From assembly GCA_964630595.1 (NCBI GenBank), contig CAZVVT010000002.1, positions 1-64,000 on the forward strand: a stretch of DNA of 64,000 nucleotides. The letters run 5' to 3'. A program made the translations under genes and the position numbers. Position 1 is the first letter of the stretch. Every line of letters starts with the position of its first letter. The notes under the pieces were generated by a model. It was not told the DNA's origin and ran no database searches. It saw only the letters and a list, made by a program, of their open reading frames with translations. Shown here in pieces: positions 53,410 to 62,224 of this stretch. This DNA is from CAZVVT01 sp964630595 (GTDB taxonomy: Bacteria; Chlamydiota; Chlamydiia; Chlamydiales; VFKH01).

Positions 53410-53903
53410 GTGTGAGCGGTTTTCGAAACGTTGATCTGGCGGAAGTATTGCACACTTCCGTTGATGAGTGCGGAACCGACAGCTACATCCACCAAGCCGC
53501 GAATGTCATTGGGAATGCCGCTTGCACGCATCAAAGCTCCAAGCCCTATCATTGCTGCAATGAGCAAATAGAAAAGAGGGCTGTACAACTTTCCAATCGG
53601 TGTTGGTTCTTTGAAAGAGCGAATGCGTGCCACCGCTCGCCTTACTGTCTTTGCCAGCACAAAGCGACTCTTGAAGTAGCCCACAGCCAACGCCGCCGCT
53701 ACCAGCACCATGCCCGCCTGCTCATAGCCGCCCGAAACGGGAGCTACGACGCTGATCAACGAACTGCCTTCTGTTGGAAAAAGCTGATGCACCAGTGCTG
53801 TTTCAACAATGAGGCGCAGGCCTAAAGTGAGAAGGCCCAACCCCACAACCAGCCAGACAAACCCGGCCAGTCCAATCATGATTTTGTGTGATACTTTGAA
53901 CAT
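53406..53903 (-). CDS. Conserved-type membrane protein upstream of lgt
   Basis: 165 aa with about four hydrophobic segments: IMIGLAGFVWLVVGLGLLTL near the start, AGMVLVAAALAVGY, LFYLLIAAMIGLGALM and a weaker last one (LVDVAVGSALINGSVQYF). A basic loop (KTVRRAVARIRSFKEP) lies between the second and third. No enzyme motif. C. trachomatis has a small membrane protein gene next to lgt, and this may be its counterpart, but I cannot align them from memory. It overlaps lgt by four bases. Confidence 0.65.
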   Translation of the reverse strand: MFKVSHKIMIGLAGFVWLVVGLGLLTLGLRLIVETALVHQLFPTEGSSLISVVAPVSGGYEQAGMVLVAAALAVGYFKSRFVLAKTVRRAVARIRSFKEPTPIGKLYSPLFYLLIAAMIGLGALMRASGIPNDIRGLVDVAVGSALINGSVQYFRQINVSKTAHT

Positions 53904-53931
53904 GGCAGCAGTTTGGCAGAAACCCCATCAA

Positions 53932-54276
53932 CTAGCAAGTCAGGGCGACGGCGGTGGCGTACTCTTTGCAGTGGCTCATGCTGATCTGCACATTGTGAGA
54001 GGCGAAGCGCCCAGAGAGACGGGCGGTGGGCTTACCTAAAGAGTCATTGGTGATTTCGATGTCGTGGAAACCGATGCCTTCGCGAAAACCAGTGCCGAGG
54101 GCTTTGACGATGGCCTCTTTGGCGCAGAAGCGAGCGGCGAAGGCAGCACCAGGACGTTTTTGTTTCATGCAGTGAGCAATCTCAGACGGAGTGAAGACCT
54201 TGTGGAGGAAAGCATCGCCGCGGCGCTTCCAGGCCGCCTCTACACGGGCGATTTCGATGATGTCAGTGCCTATCAT
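53932..54276 (-). CDS. acpS: Holo-[acyl-carrier-protein] synthase
   Basis: 114 aa. AcpS moves phosphopantetheine from CoA to the Ser of [19 protein letters not shown] carries the metal-binding Asp and AAFAARFCAKEAIVKALG the Glu and Lys. The start at 54276 overlaps the stop of the outer-membrane protein gene by ATGA and gives the normal length; the frame stays open upstream only because it crosses that gene. Its target ACP and the fab genes lie 5 kb further on. Confidence 0.95.
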   Translation of the reverse strand: MIGTDIIEIARVEAAWKRRGDAFLHKVFTPSEIAHCMKQKRPGAAFAARFCAKEAIVKALGTGFREGIGFHDIEITNDSLGKPTARLSGRFASHNVQISMSHCKEYATAVALTC

Positions 54277-55067
54277 ATGCCGAAAGGAATGGTGAGGGTG
54301 AGAGCGGCAGCTTGGCGGTTGTTGGGGGCTTGCCGAGCCGCGAGCCGTATTGTCCATTGTACACCAATTTCGCCCACGGTGTAAATGGAGGCAGTCCAAG
54401 CCATTTTCAGATCGGTGCGCTCCGTAGCAATGGGGCCCCAGCCGTACAAGAAACCCTCGATGCCAGGAAAAGAGTTGCGGCCCAAGCCAACAAGCCGCTC
54501 AATAGAGGCCGAAAGGGACATGTTGTCGCTCATGTTTTTCGCCAGTGTTGCTTGCAGACGCCACCAAGACGATCCTTGGGTCGGAGCACCAAAAGCAACC
54601 AGCCCCCAAAGACGCCAATCCCAGAAGCAGCCGCATGCCCACTCTTTACCCAAAGAAATCTGCGCTTCAGCTTGCGTGTAGCCAAAGTAGTTCAGTGAAG
54701 GGTCCTTAAGGCCCCACTTACTCGCCTCATCAAGACGCAAGGCTACGGTCAAACTCATCGGATCGCAGCCATTCACGTCATTGAGAAGTTGGTAGCGGCC
54801 GAGGGCGGAGAGCCCGACCGGCTTAAAGGTGTTGGCCGTTGTGGCCGCAGTATAGGCAGCAAGAGCAAATTGCCACTCCTCAAGAGAGGCACTCAAACGG
54901 GCCATCGCCAAATGGTCCCAGCTCGTGTAGTTCACAGAGCCGATGCCAGCGTAATGGGCAATTTCCCAAGAGCCATCAGCTACAAGTTCGTAAGGGTTGC
55001 CAAGCCAGGGCTGCTCTAGGTCCGCTGCAACAAGGGCGATAGGCAAAAAGAGGAGCGCCTTCTTCAT
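54273..55067 (-). CDS. Putative outer-membrane beta-barrel protein
   Basis: 264 aa with a signal peptide ([21 protein letters not shown]). Alternating polar/hydrophobic stretches such as [20 protein letters not shown] and [14 protein letters not shown], plus the last strand [12 protein letters not shown], suggest a small barrel, although the last residue is Ile where Phe is usual. No family name can be given with confidence. It sits between trxB and acpS, overlapping both by ATGA. C. trachomatis has trxB and acpS adjacent as I recall, so this gene may be an insertion or lineage-specific member. Confidence 0.6.
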   Translation of the reverse strand: MKKALLFLPIALVAADLEQPWLGNPYELVADGSWEIAHYAGIGSVNYTSWDHLAMARLSASLEEWQFALAAYTAATTANTFKPVGLSALGRYQLLNDVNGCDPMSLTVALRLDEASKWGLKDPSLNYFGYTQAEAQISLGKEWACGCFWDWRLWGLVAFGAPTQGSSWWRLQATLAKNMSDNMSLSASIERLVGLGRNSFPGIEGFLYGWGPIATERTDLKMAWTASIYTVGEIGVQWTIRLAARQAPNNRQAAALTLTIPFGI

Positions 55068-55999
55068 TGGCTAAGGAAACGCTCTGCTTCGAGGGCCGCC
55101 ATACAGCCGCTACCGGCCGCCGTCACCGCTTGGCGGTAGATATGGTCTTGCACATCCCCTGCGGCAAAGACACCCTTGATGTTGGTGCCCGCCGTCCCCG
55201 CAATCGTCTTGATATAACCATTGGGGTGCAGGTCGATTTGGCCATTGAGAAATCCTGTATTGGGCTGGTGACCAATGGCAAAGAAGACTCCGCCAGCGGT
55301 GCGCTTTGTCATCTCGCCAGTGACCACATTCTTGATCACCACTTCGCCCACAACATCCCGGCCGTTGACCTGCTCGATCACGCTATTCCACAGCACCTCG
55401 ATTTTGGGGTGCTTGAGAGCACGCTCGCCCATGATCTTCGAAGCACGAAACTGGTCTCTTCGGTGCACAATGATCACCTTGCTGCCGTAGTGCGTTAAGA
55501 AAAGTGCCTCTTCCATCGCCGTGTCGCCACCGCCAATGACAAAGAGCTCCTTATCGCGGAAGATCGGGGCTGCGCCATCGCATACGGCGCACGCCGTTAC
55601 CCCTTTTTGCCAAAACTGTCCGTCGAGTGTGCCAGGCACATCGAGACGTTTGGCCACAGCTCCAGTGGCAATGATCACGCTATCGGCCGTGAAGGTGCGC
55701 TCGGGAGAAACCACTGTGAAAGGGCGCTTGGAAAAGTCGACGCTCTCTACATCTTCGGTGTAGATCTCCGTACCGAAACGCTCCGCTTGCTTGCGGAAAG
55801 CCGCCATCAAATCAGGACCTGTGATCCCTTCGGGAAAGCCGGGATAGTTTTCCACCTCCGTTGTCGTCATCAGCTGCCCGCCTGCTACGCCGGAAAAAAA
55901 TCCCTCAAACAAAACGGGCTGCAGATTCGCTCTCGCTGCATAAATAGCAGCGGTATATCCCGCAGGGCCCGAACCAATAATCACAAGTTTACGATGCAT
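55064..55999 (-). CDS. trxB: Thioredoxin reductase
   Basis: 311 aa flavoenzyme that reduces thioredoxin with [23 protein letters not shown] binds FAD, the redox pair is [27 protein letters not shown] binds NADPH, and [20 protein letters not shown] closes the FAD site. The ATG at 55999 (MHRKLVIIG) is preferred over one at 56044, which adds an unrelated tail. Thioredoxin also serves the class I ribonucleotide reductase in this window. Confidence 0.96.
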   Translation of the reverse strand: MHRKLVIIGSGPAGYTAAIYAARANLQPVLFEGFFSGVAGGQLMTTTEVENYPGFPEGITGPDLMAAFRKQAERFGTEIYTEDVESVDFSKRPFTVVSPERTFTADSVIIATGAVAKRLDVPGTLDGQFWQKGVTACAVCDGAAPIFRDKELFVIGGGDTAMEEALFLTHYGSKVIIVHRRDQFRASKIMGERALKHPKIEVLWNSVIEQVNGRDVVGEVVIKNVVTGEMTKRTAGGVFFAIGHQPNTGFLNGQIDLHPNGYIKTIAGTAGTNIKGVFAAGDVQDHIYRQAVTAAGSGCMAALEAERFLSQ

Positions 56000-56072
56000 G
56001 ACTATAATTCTCGCTTTCTCCAGTGAAAAATTCCACTCTTTCATGTATGATTTTTGGAAATCGTGAGGGAAA

Positions 56073-58832
56073 TTGGTCAGAAGAACGGTTCATAGGTTGT
56101 TCAATGTTTTTGAAGGAGAGCAGCGTCTTGTCGTGCTCTTCGCCGCTTTAGCCTTCCTCTGGTCCTTTGGCGCCTACGCAGCTGTCACCATGGCCGACGG
56201 TTTCTTCCTACAAAACTTAGGCGCGAATCTGCTGCCCCAAGTGTATTTAGTCACCGCTTTGGTGATGTTCGCCGCCTTAAGCCTTTTCCTCTGGGCCTTC
56301 AACCACATCGACGCATGGCGCATTTATGCGATCTCTTTAGTCTCCATTCTAGCCATCATTGTCGCACTGGCTCTCTATGCGGGCCTGACCACGCCCATCC
56401 CGGAGTTTTGGTTTTTCCTAAAAGTCTTCTGCAATGGATTCACGGTCATTTTGACGACCTGCTTCTGGTTCTTCCTCGACCAATACTTCAACGCGCAGAA
56501 CTCCAAGCGCCTCTACACCCTTTTTGCCTCCGCAATCTTTCTGGGCAACGGCGCAGGAAGCCTCTTCTTGAGCCTAGGAATTGATTATTTTGCCGTAGCA
56601 GGGGTGCTCGGCACGGTGGCCCTCTTCTTTCTCGCCTCCTTCTTTTGGGCCAAGTATATCCGCCAGCAGACCACCCAGGTCTTTGATGACCTAACGGAAA
56701 GCTCTACGACCCCCGAGCGTATCCGCTTTAAACAGCTGGTCAAAGGAACCATTGCTTCAAGGTTCACTCTCCTACTCATGGGCCTTTATCTTTTGATTCA
56801 AGTGCTCAATATCACAGCCGAACTGACCTACATGCGCGGCTTTGAAATTGCTTTTGCTTCTAGCGGCGACAATGCGCTGACCATCTATTTGAGCAAATGT
56901 ACAGCATGGATCTCCCTAGGCAACATGGCCTTTGGGCTTTTTTGCTACAGCCGCATGATCCAACGCATCGGCGTCAACCACGCCGTCTTTATCTCTCCCT
57001 CCTTCTTCCTTGTCGCCTTTTTCGCCTGGGGCTTTACAACGAGCTTGCTTGTGACGGTTTTCGCACTCGCCATCGTTGAGGGCGTTTCTTATGTCATTGA
57101 TGAGAACAACTCCAACTTGCTGCTCAATTCCGTTCCCTCTCACATCAAAAATAAGGCCCGCGTCGCCATCGACTCCTTCTTTGAGCCTCTGGGCATGCTC
57201 TCCGCCTCTCTCCTCTTCTTTTTCAGCGGCACCTCCCCTGCAAGCCTAGGCCTTGTGCTGACCCTCATCACTCTCGCCTTTGCTTTTTTGATCCGCACAG
57301 AATACAGAAACGCCGTCTGGAAGAATCTGCGCGAGATGGGGCTCGACCTCAGGCGCACTTTCGACCAATGGATCCGCCTGATTCACCCCAAAGAAAAGAG
57401 GCAGAGCACCTACGAATTGCTCGCCATCCTGCACCGCCAAGACGAACATTCTCGCCTCATAGCCTTTGAACTCTTGCTCCACTTTGATGAGCCCAAGCTT
57501 TTGAGTAAACTGCTGCTTCATGCCGGCCGCCTCTCGATCAAAAGTCGCTTAAAAGTAGTTTCGCTACTGGAAAATTCCCGTTTTTCGAAGCACCCCGAAG
57601 TCATCGAACGACTACTGCTCTGGATGCGCGAGGTGCCAGGAAGCAATTTGGAGCGCACCATCCAACTCTACTTGGCAAGATTGGGACTACTTCACCCCGA
57701 ACGCGTACGCGAAGGCAACGAGATTGCCCGCATCTACGCTCTCAAAAACTACTGGGCAGGATTAAGTCCTGAAACGATTTCACAAAACCACCTTGAGGCG
57801 CAAGAGCTCTTGGAGGCACTATTGGCCTCGGATCGCCCCGAAAAACTGAGCGCAGGGATTGAAATCTTGGGCAAAGAACCCTCCCCTGCGAACTTTGAAC
57901 GCGTTTTGCTCCATTTGAACAACCCTGCAATCGAAGTACAACAGCAAGCCGCGAAAGCTTTAGAATTGCTCATTGAACCCAATGACCTGAATTCGGCAAC
58001 GCATCTCATTGATGTTCTTTCAGGATCGAATAACCCCGAGATGCGCGAATCTTGTCTGCGCGCTCTAGCATTGATTGTCACTCCAGAAATTGCGCGTCCT
58101 CTAATCGCTCAGAGTCTGCACTTTAGACCACAAGAAAGGCGTTCGCTCGAATCGATGATCTTGAGTCTGGGCGACAGTATCTGTGGCGAGATCTGCGAAC
58201 TCGTGGCCGACAGCGCTCTTCACGATCGCTGCCGCGTGCTGGCCGGCCGCATCGCGGCTAAACTCAACCGCACGCTTTTTACAGAAAAGCTCTACGCGAT
58301 CATTCATGATGAGCTGATGAAGGCCTACACTGCTTTCTACCATGCCTTGGGTGACCATGAATGGCACTCCGATTATGAACTTCATTTGCTACGCGATGGT
58401 CTCAACTCCTGCGCCCTCTCCTCTATTGACCTCGTCGTGCAGCTCGTTGCCCTCGCCGGCGGTTTTGAAGAGAGCGAACTTCTCTCCGGCCTACTGCACA
58501 GCACCAACCCTAAAACACGCGCTACGGCCATCGAAACTCTTGAAAAGGCCGCAGAGTCGCGGCTCTGGCTCTTGCTCAAACCTCTGATCGATGACAGTCC
58601 ATTGGGCGAAAAGCTGCGGCATGCCGGCCGCTTCACGGAAAGCATGACCCCTGATCAGCTCATCGACTGGCTCGAGCGCATGCCCCACGACACCGCAAAA
58701 CTCACCTCTATGATCCTCCGCGCTCGCAGCGGGGCCCAAGGGTGGACCAATCGCATTTTAGAACTCATCGAAGGCAAAGACACTCTCTATCACCAATTTG
58801 CCCAAGAACTGATCGGAGGACAAACCCATTGA
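56073..58832 (+). CDS. Nucleotide-translocase-like membrane protein with C-terminal HEAT-type helices (CT234-like)
   Basis: 919 aa. The N-terminal 440 residues hold about ten to twelve membrane helices and resemble the ATP/ADP translocase (TLC) or MFS fold (for example [20 protein letters not shown], and [20 protein letters not shown]). The C-terminal 480 residues are soluble helices in HEAT-like pairs ([39 protein letters not shown]). This combination next to a cNMP-binding protein and acpP-fabG-fabD-fabH matches CT234/CT235 of C. trachomatis. The transport substrate is not known. The TTG at 56073 is taken as start, with GAGGG a few bases upstream; the first ATG in frame is about 40 codons later and would delete the first helix. 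Confidence 0.82.
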   Translation: MVRRTVHRLFNVFEGEQRLVVLFAALAFLWSFGAYAAVTMADGFFLQNLGANLLPQVYLVTALVMFAALSLFLWAFNHIDAWRIYAISLVSILAIIVALALYAGLTTPIPEFWFFLKVFCNGFTVILTTCFWFFLDQYFNAQNSKRLYTLFASAIFLGNGAGSLFLSLGIDYFAVAGVLGTVALFFLASFFWAKYIRQQTTQVFDDLTESSTTPERIRFKQLVKGTIASRFTLLLMGLYLLIQVLNITAELTYMRGFEIAFASSGDNALTIYLSKCTAWISLGNMAFGLFCYSRMIQRIGVNHAVFISPSFFLVAFFAWGFTTSLLVTVFALAIVEGVSYVIDENNSNLLLNSVPSHIKNKARVAIDSFFEPLGMLSASLLFFFSGTSPASLGLVLTLITLAFAFLIRTEYRNAVWKNLREMGLDLRRTFDQWIRLIHPKEKRQSTYELLAILHRQDEHSRLIAFELLLHFDEPKLLSKLLLHAGRLSIKSRLKVVSLLENSRFSKHPEVIERLLLWMREVPGSNLERTIQLYLARLGLLHPERVREGNEIARIYALKNYWAGLSPETISQNHLEAQELLEALLASDRPEKLSAGIEILGKEPSPANFERVLLHLNNPAIEVQQQAAKALELLIEPNDLNSATHLIDVLSGSNNPEMRESCLRALALIVTPEIARPLIAQSLHFRPQERRSLESMILSLGDSICGEICELVADSALHDRCRVLAGRIAAKLNRTLFTEKLYAIIHDELMKAYTAFYHALGDHEWHSDYELHLLRDGLNSCALSSIDLVVQLVALAGGFEESELLSGLLHSTNPKTRATAIETLEKAAESRLWLLLKPLIDDSPLGEKLRHAGRFTESMTPDQLIDWLERMPHDTAKLTSMILRARSGAQGWTNRILELIEGKDTLYHQFAQELIGGQTH

Positions 58833-59251
58833 GTAAACTCGGTCTTATCGACAAAGCTTTTATCTTAAAACGATGCGCTCTCTTCCAAGAGGTGGAGCTC
58901 GATTTGATTCTGCCTCTGGCAGACAAGGCTAGCATTGGAACATTCAATAAGGGCGAACTGATTTTCGCCCACAACCAAGAGGGCAGCCGCCTCTACATCA
59001 TTGCACAAGGCTCTGTATCGCTCTTTGATGAATCAAAACTGCTGGCAGAATGCCTAGCGTATGACTATTTCGGTGATGAGGCGCTCTTTAATGATCGCCC
59101 TCGCGGTTATAATGCAGAGTCCACCGACCGCTCGATCATCGTCTCGATTGCCAAGACGCACTTGATGAGCTTTTTGATTGAATGTCCCACCGTTGCCATC
59201 TCTTTGATCCAATCATGGGCACAGCGTCAGGACTTCCGCAAAAGAAATTAG
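58829..59251 (+). CDS. Cyclic-nucleotide-binding domain protein (CT235-like)
   Basis: 140 aa, a single cNMP-binding fold: ALFQEVELDLILPLADKAS, GTFNKGELIFAHNQEGSRLY, IIAQGSVSLFDE, YFGDEALFNDRPRGYNAEST and a closing helix. The phosphate-binding cassette FGDEALFNDRPRGYNA has Arg-Gly-Tyr where cAMP-binding proteins have Arg-(Ala/Thr)-(Ala/Thr), so ligand binding may be altered. The start is a TTG sharing TTGA with the preceding stop; GGAGG lies nine bases upstream. Translational coupling suggests that it works with the translocase-like protein, perhaps as a regulatory subunit. Confidence 0.83.
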   Translation: MSKLGLIDKAFILKRCALFQEVELDLILPLADKASIGTFNKGELIFAHNQEGSRLYIIAQGSVSLFDESKLLAECLAYDYFGDEALFNDRPRGYNAESTDRSIIVSIAKTHLMSFLIECPTVAISLIQSWAQRQDFRKRN

Positions 59252-59268
59252 GCCCTCAAAAGAGGGCC
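59251..59268 (-). terminator. Hairpin between cNMP gene and acpP
   Basis: GGCCCTC-AAAA-GAGGGCC forms a perfect 7-bp GC-rich stem between two convergent genes. Read on the minus strand it is followed by TAATTTCTTTT, a weak T-rich tail, so it probably terminates the fab-acpP operon; it may act in both directions. Confidence 0.6.
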
Positions 59269-59276
59269 CACAGTCG

Positions 59277-59513
59277 TTATGCTTTCTTTTTTGCTTCGAT
59301 ATAGTGAATGACGTCGCCGACGGTCTTGAGCTTTTCTGCTTCTGACTCGGAAATTTCCAGGCCAAAGCGCTCTTCAAACGTCATGATAAGCTCTGTCAAA
59401 TCCAGAGAATCCGCATTGAGGTCTTCAATGAAGGACTTCGCTGGGCTGACTTCATCTTTGTCTACGCCAAGCTGCTCGACAACAATGTCGATCACTTCTT
59501 TTTCTAATGACAT
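59277..59513 (-). CDS. acpP: Acyl carrier protein
   Basis: 78 aa acidic four-helix protein that carries growing acyl chains. The phosphopantetheine Ser is in [14 protein letters not shown], followed by the [20 protein letters not shown] segment. It ends the fabH-fabD-fabG-acpP unit, 9 bp after fabG, and needs the AcpS encoded in this window for activation. Confidence 0.97.
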   Translation of the reverse strand: MSLEKEVIDIVVEQLGVDKDEVSPAKSFIEDLNADSLDLTELIMTFEERFGLEISESEAEKLKTVGDVIHYIEAKKKA

Positions 59514-59522
59514 GTTCTTCTC

Positions 59523-60248
59523 CTACATAACCATTCCGCCGTCCACTGTTAGCACTTGACCCGTCATATAATTCGAAAGGTCAGAGGCCAAAAAGAGCGC
59601 GGCATTTGCAATCTCTTCCGGTTTTCCCATGCGCTGCATGGGAACGCGCGAAAGAAGTGCGTTTTTTTGTTGCTCACTGAGCTCCGCTGTCATATCCGAT
59701 TCGATAAAACCGGGAGCGATGCAGTTCGCTGTAATTCCTCGAGCAGCCAGCTCCAGCGCAAGCGATTGAGTAAACCCAATCATCCCCGCTTTCGAGGCTG
59801 CATAGTTTGTTTGCCCCGCATTGCCGACTTGGCCGACAATCGAGGAGATATTGATAATTTTCCCACTTTTGGCTTTCACAAAAGAGCGGACAAAAGCGTG
59901 GCAGAAATTATAAACAGATTTGAGATTCACGGCGAGTACCTCGTCAAAAGCCTGCTCGCTCATGCGCATGAGCAGACCGTCACGCGTGATCCCGGCATTA
60001 TTGACGAGGATGTCAACGCTGCCCACGGCCGCCAAAATTTCTTCCGCTGCTTGGTCTACTGCGGCCGTTTTTGAGACGTCCAAGGCCCAAAATTGCGCCC
60101 CCAAGGCCTCTGCAACAGGCTGAATGCTCTCTTTCTTCGAGGCGATCAGGACCAGTTTGGCCCCTTCTGCCGCAAAACGCTGCGCAATGGCCTTGCCAAT
60201 GCCGCGGCTAGCGCCCGTAATAACGGCTGTCTTGCCCTTAAGTAGCAT
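59523..60248 (-). CDS. fabG: 3-oxoacyl-[ACP] reductase
   Basis: 241 aa short-chain dehydrogenase that reduces beta-ketoacyl-ACP with NADPH. TGASRGIGKAIAQRFA binds the cofactor; NNAGITRDGLLMRM, the Ser in IINISSIVGQVGNAGQ, and the Tyr-Lys pair in YAASKAGMIGFT form the active site. Its ATG lies 11 bp inside the end of fabD. Confidence 0.97.
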   Translation of the reverse strand: MLLKGKTAVITGASRGIGKAIAQRFAAEGAKLVLIASKKESIQPVAEALGAQFWALDVSKTAAVDQAAEEILAAVGSVDILVNNAGITRDGLLMRMSEQAFDEVLAVNLKSVYNFCHAFVRSFVKAKSGKIINISSIVGQVGNAGQTNYAASKAGMIGFTQSLALELAARGITANCIAPGFIESDMTAELSEQQKNALLSRVPMQRMGKPEEIANAALFLASDLSNYMTGQVLTVDGGMVM

Positions 60249-61146
60249 GGATAAACTCCTCGTAATCCTGAAGGCTCTCTAAGCAAATAGTTGGCGCTTT
60301 CACGCCGATACGCTTGTTCATTCCGGAAAGCGTACGACCAGGACCTAATTCAAGATAAAGAGTTACCCCCTTTTCTTCCATGGCAACAATGCCCTGCTGC
60401 CAACGCACCGATGAAGTGACTTGCGCAACCAAATTCTTTTTGATTTGGTCCACTGTCACAAAACCCCCCGGCACGTTCTGCACCAACGCAATGGTTGGCG
60501 CATGAATTTTGACCGCGTCAATATGTTCCTTCAAACGCTCTTGTGCGGACCGCATCAAGGGGCTATGAAACGCGCCGGAGACTTGCAGAGGCAGCACTCT
60601 CTTTGCCCCCTTTTCTTTGAGCTCTTCACTGGCACGAGCAATGCCCTCAGGGGTACCCGTAATCACAATCTGTCCAGGACAGTTGTAGTTGGCCACCCAC
60701 ACATCATCTTCATCCAAATGAATTTCATTGAGTCCAAGAACAGCTGCCATGGCCCCCCTTGTCTGGGCACACGCATCATTCATGTACTGCGCACGCAAAG
60801 CCACCAATTGCAATGCGTCTTGAAAAGAGAGAACGTCTGCGGCAACGAGTGCTCCATACTCCCCCAAGCTCAAACCGGCAGCTGCAAAAATCGGCCCCTG
60901 CTCTTTTACTAAACGCATGAGAGCAACGCCGACTGTAAGCAATGCGATCTGGCTGTTTTTTGTCTCGGTGAGATCCTCTATCGGTCCTTCGAAAATCAGC
61001 TTGGTGAGAGGACGACCGACAATGGCATCGGCTTCTGCAAAAGTCTCGCGCACAATGGGAAAGGCATCATAAAAGGCTTTGCCCATGCCTACAACTTGGG
61101 CGCCTTGACCGGGAAAAATGAGTGCAATCCGTTCGCGCAAAGCCAT
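60238..61146 (-). CDS. fabD: Malonyl-CoA:ACP transacylase
   Basis: 302 aa. IALIFPGQGAQVVGMGKAFY opens the protein; the active Ser is in AAGLSLGEYGALVAA and the His in SGAFHSPLM; the Arg of LVALRAQYMNDA binds the malonyl carboxylate. FabD loads malonate on ACP. GGAG lies about eleven bases before the ATG. It sits between fabH and fabG. Confidence 0.97.
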   Translation of the reverse strand: MALRERIALIFPGQGAQVVGMGKAFYDAFPIVRETFAEADAIVGRPLTKLIFEGPIEDLTETKNSQIALLTVGVALMRLVKEQGPIFAAAGLSLGEYGALVAADVLSFQDALQLVALRAQYMNDACAQTRGAMAAVLGLNEIHLDEDDVWVANYNCPGQIVITGTPEGIARASEELKEKGAKRVLPLQVSGAFHSPLMRSAQERLKEHIDAVKIHAPTIALVQNVPGGFVTVDQIKKNLVAQVTSSVRWQQGIVAMEEKGVTLYLELGPGRTLSGMNKRIGVKAPTICLESLQDYEEFIHAT

Positions 61147-61154
61147 ATATAAAA

Positions 61155-62144
61155 TTACTCCTTAACAGCCGTAAGGATCGAGGCGCCCCACGTCAGGCCA
61201 GCTCCGAAGGCCACGAGAAGATAGTTGTCCCCTATCTGTGAGGGCTGTTCATTGACCAGATCAAAAAGAGCTATGCCTACAGATGAGGCCGATGTATTGC
61301 CGTATTTGTGCAAAGTAGTGAAAACACGGTCGTCAGGAATGCTAAAACGCTTGGCAATCGCATCAATGATGCGCAAGTTCGCTTGGTGAGGCACAAACCA
61401 GCGAATATCGCTTTCTTGCAGACCCGAGCGATCAATGACCTGCTTCGCCGCCGCTTCCATACGACGCACGGCATGCTTAAAGATCTCCTTGCCCTCCATA
61501 AAAATGTAGTGCAAACCCGCCTCAACGGTCTCTTTTGTTGCCGGTCTCTTCGAGCCCCCTGCGGGCATTAAGAGCAGCTCTGCTTGCTCACCATCGGCTC
61601 CTAAACTGGTCTCGCCAATGAGCAACCCCGCTCCTTTATCGGAGATCACTGCAGCAGCAGCGCCATCGCCGAATAATACACAAGTCGCGCGATCCTTATA
61701 GTTGGTGATCGAGGAGAGCTTTTCAGAGGCCACTAAAAGAATGTTTTTGTAGATGCCGGCCGCAATGAAGGCCTTGGCAATCGAAAGTGCGTAGATATAG
61801 CCCGTACAGGCCGCCTGCAGGTCAAAAGCGGCTGCGTTGGTGGCCCCCAGTTTCTTCTGCACAATGGCTGCAACGCTGGGGAAGATGTAGTCCGGAGTCA
61901 GTGTCGCACACATGATCAGGTCGATCTGGTCAGCTGCTACCCCCGCCCGATCAAGGGCTACTTGTGCCGCCTTAGCCCCCATATCGGAGGTGAATTCATC
62001 GACAGCCGCAATACGCCGCTCCTTCATCCCGGTGCGGGTTGTGATCCACTCGTCGGTGGTCTCCACGATCTTTTCCAAGTCCTGATTGCTCAAGACCCTT
62101 TCAGGAAGATAGGCTCCGAGGCCGGTGATACGTGCGCGTTTCAT
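61155..62144 (-). CDS. fabH: 3-oxoacyl-[ACP] synthase III
   Basis: 329 aa. FabH starts fatty-acid synthesis by condensing acetyl-CoA with malonyl-ACP. The Cys-His-Asn triad lies in DLQAACTGYIYALSIA, RWFVPHQANLRIIDA and YGNTSASSVGIAL. It heads the fab operon. In C. trachomatis, recR lies on the far side of fabH, as I recall; here that position is taken by a kinase-like gene, 80 bp away. Confidence 0.97.
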   Translation of the reverse strand: MKRARITGLGAYLPERVLSNQDLEKIVETTDEWITTRTGMKERRIAAVDEFTSDMGAKAAQVALDRAGVAADQIDLIMCATLTPDYIFPSVAAIVQKKLGATNAAAFDLQAACTGYIYALSIAKAFIAAGIYKNILLVASEKLSSITNYKDRATCVLFGDGAAAAVISDKGAGLLIGETSLGADGEQAELLLMPAGGSKRPATKETVEAGLHYIFMEGKEIFKHAVRRMEAAAKQVIDRSGLQESDIRWFVPHQANLRIIDAIAKRFSIPDDRVFTTLHKYGNTSASSVGIALFDLVNEQPSQIGDNYLLVAFGAGLTWGASILTAVKE

Positions 62145-62224
62145 GAGGCCTTTTAGTGTAACAAACCAAAGCCCATGTTTTCAACTGAACCTTAAATATG
62201 CATATCTAATTGAATGTGAATAAC

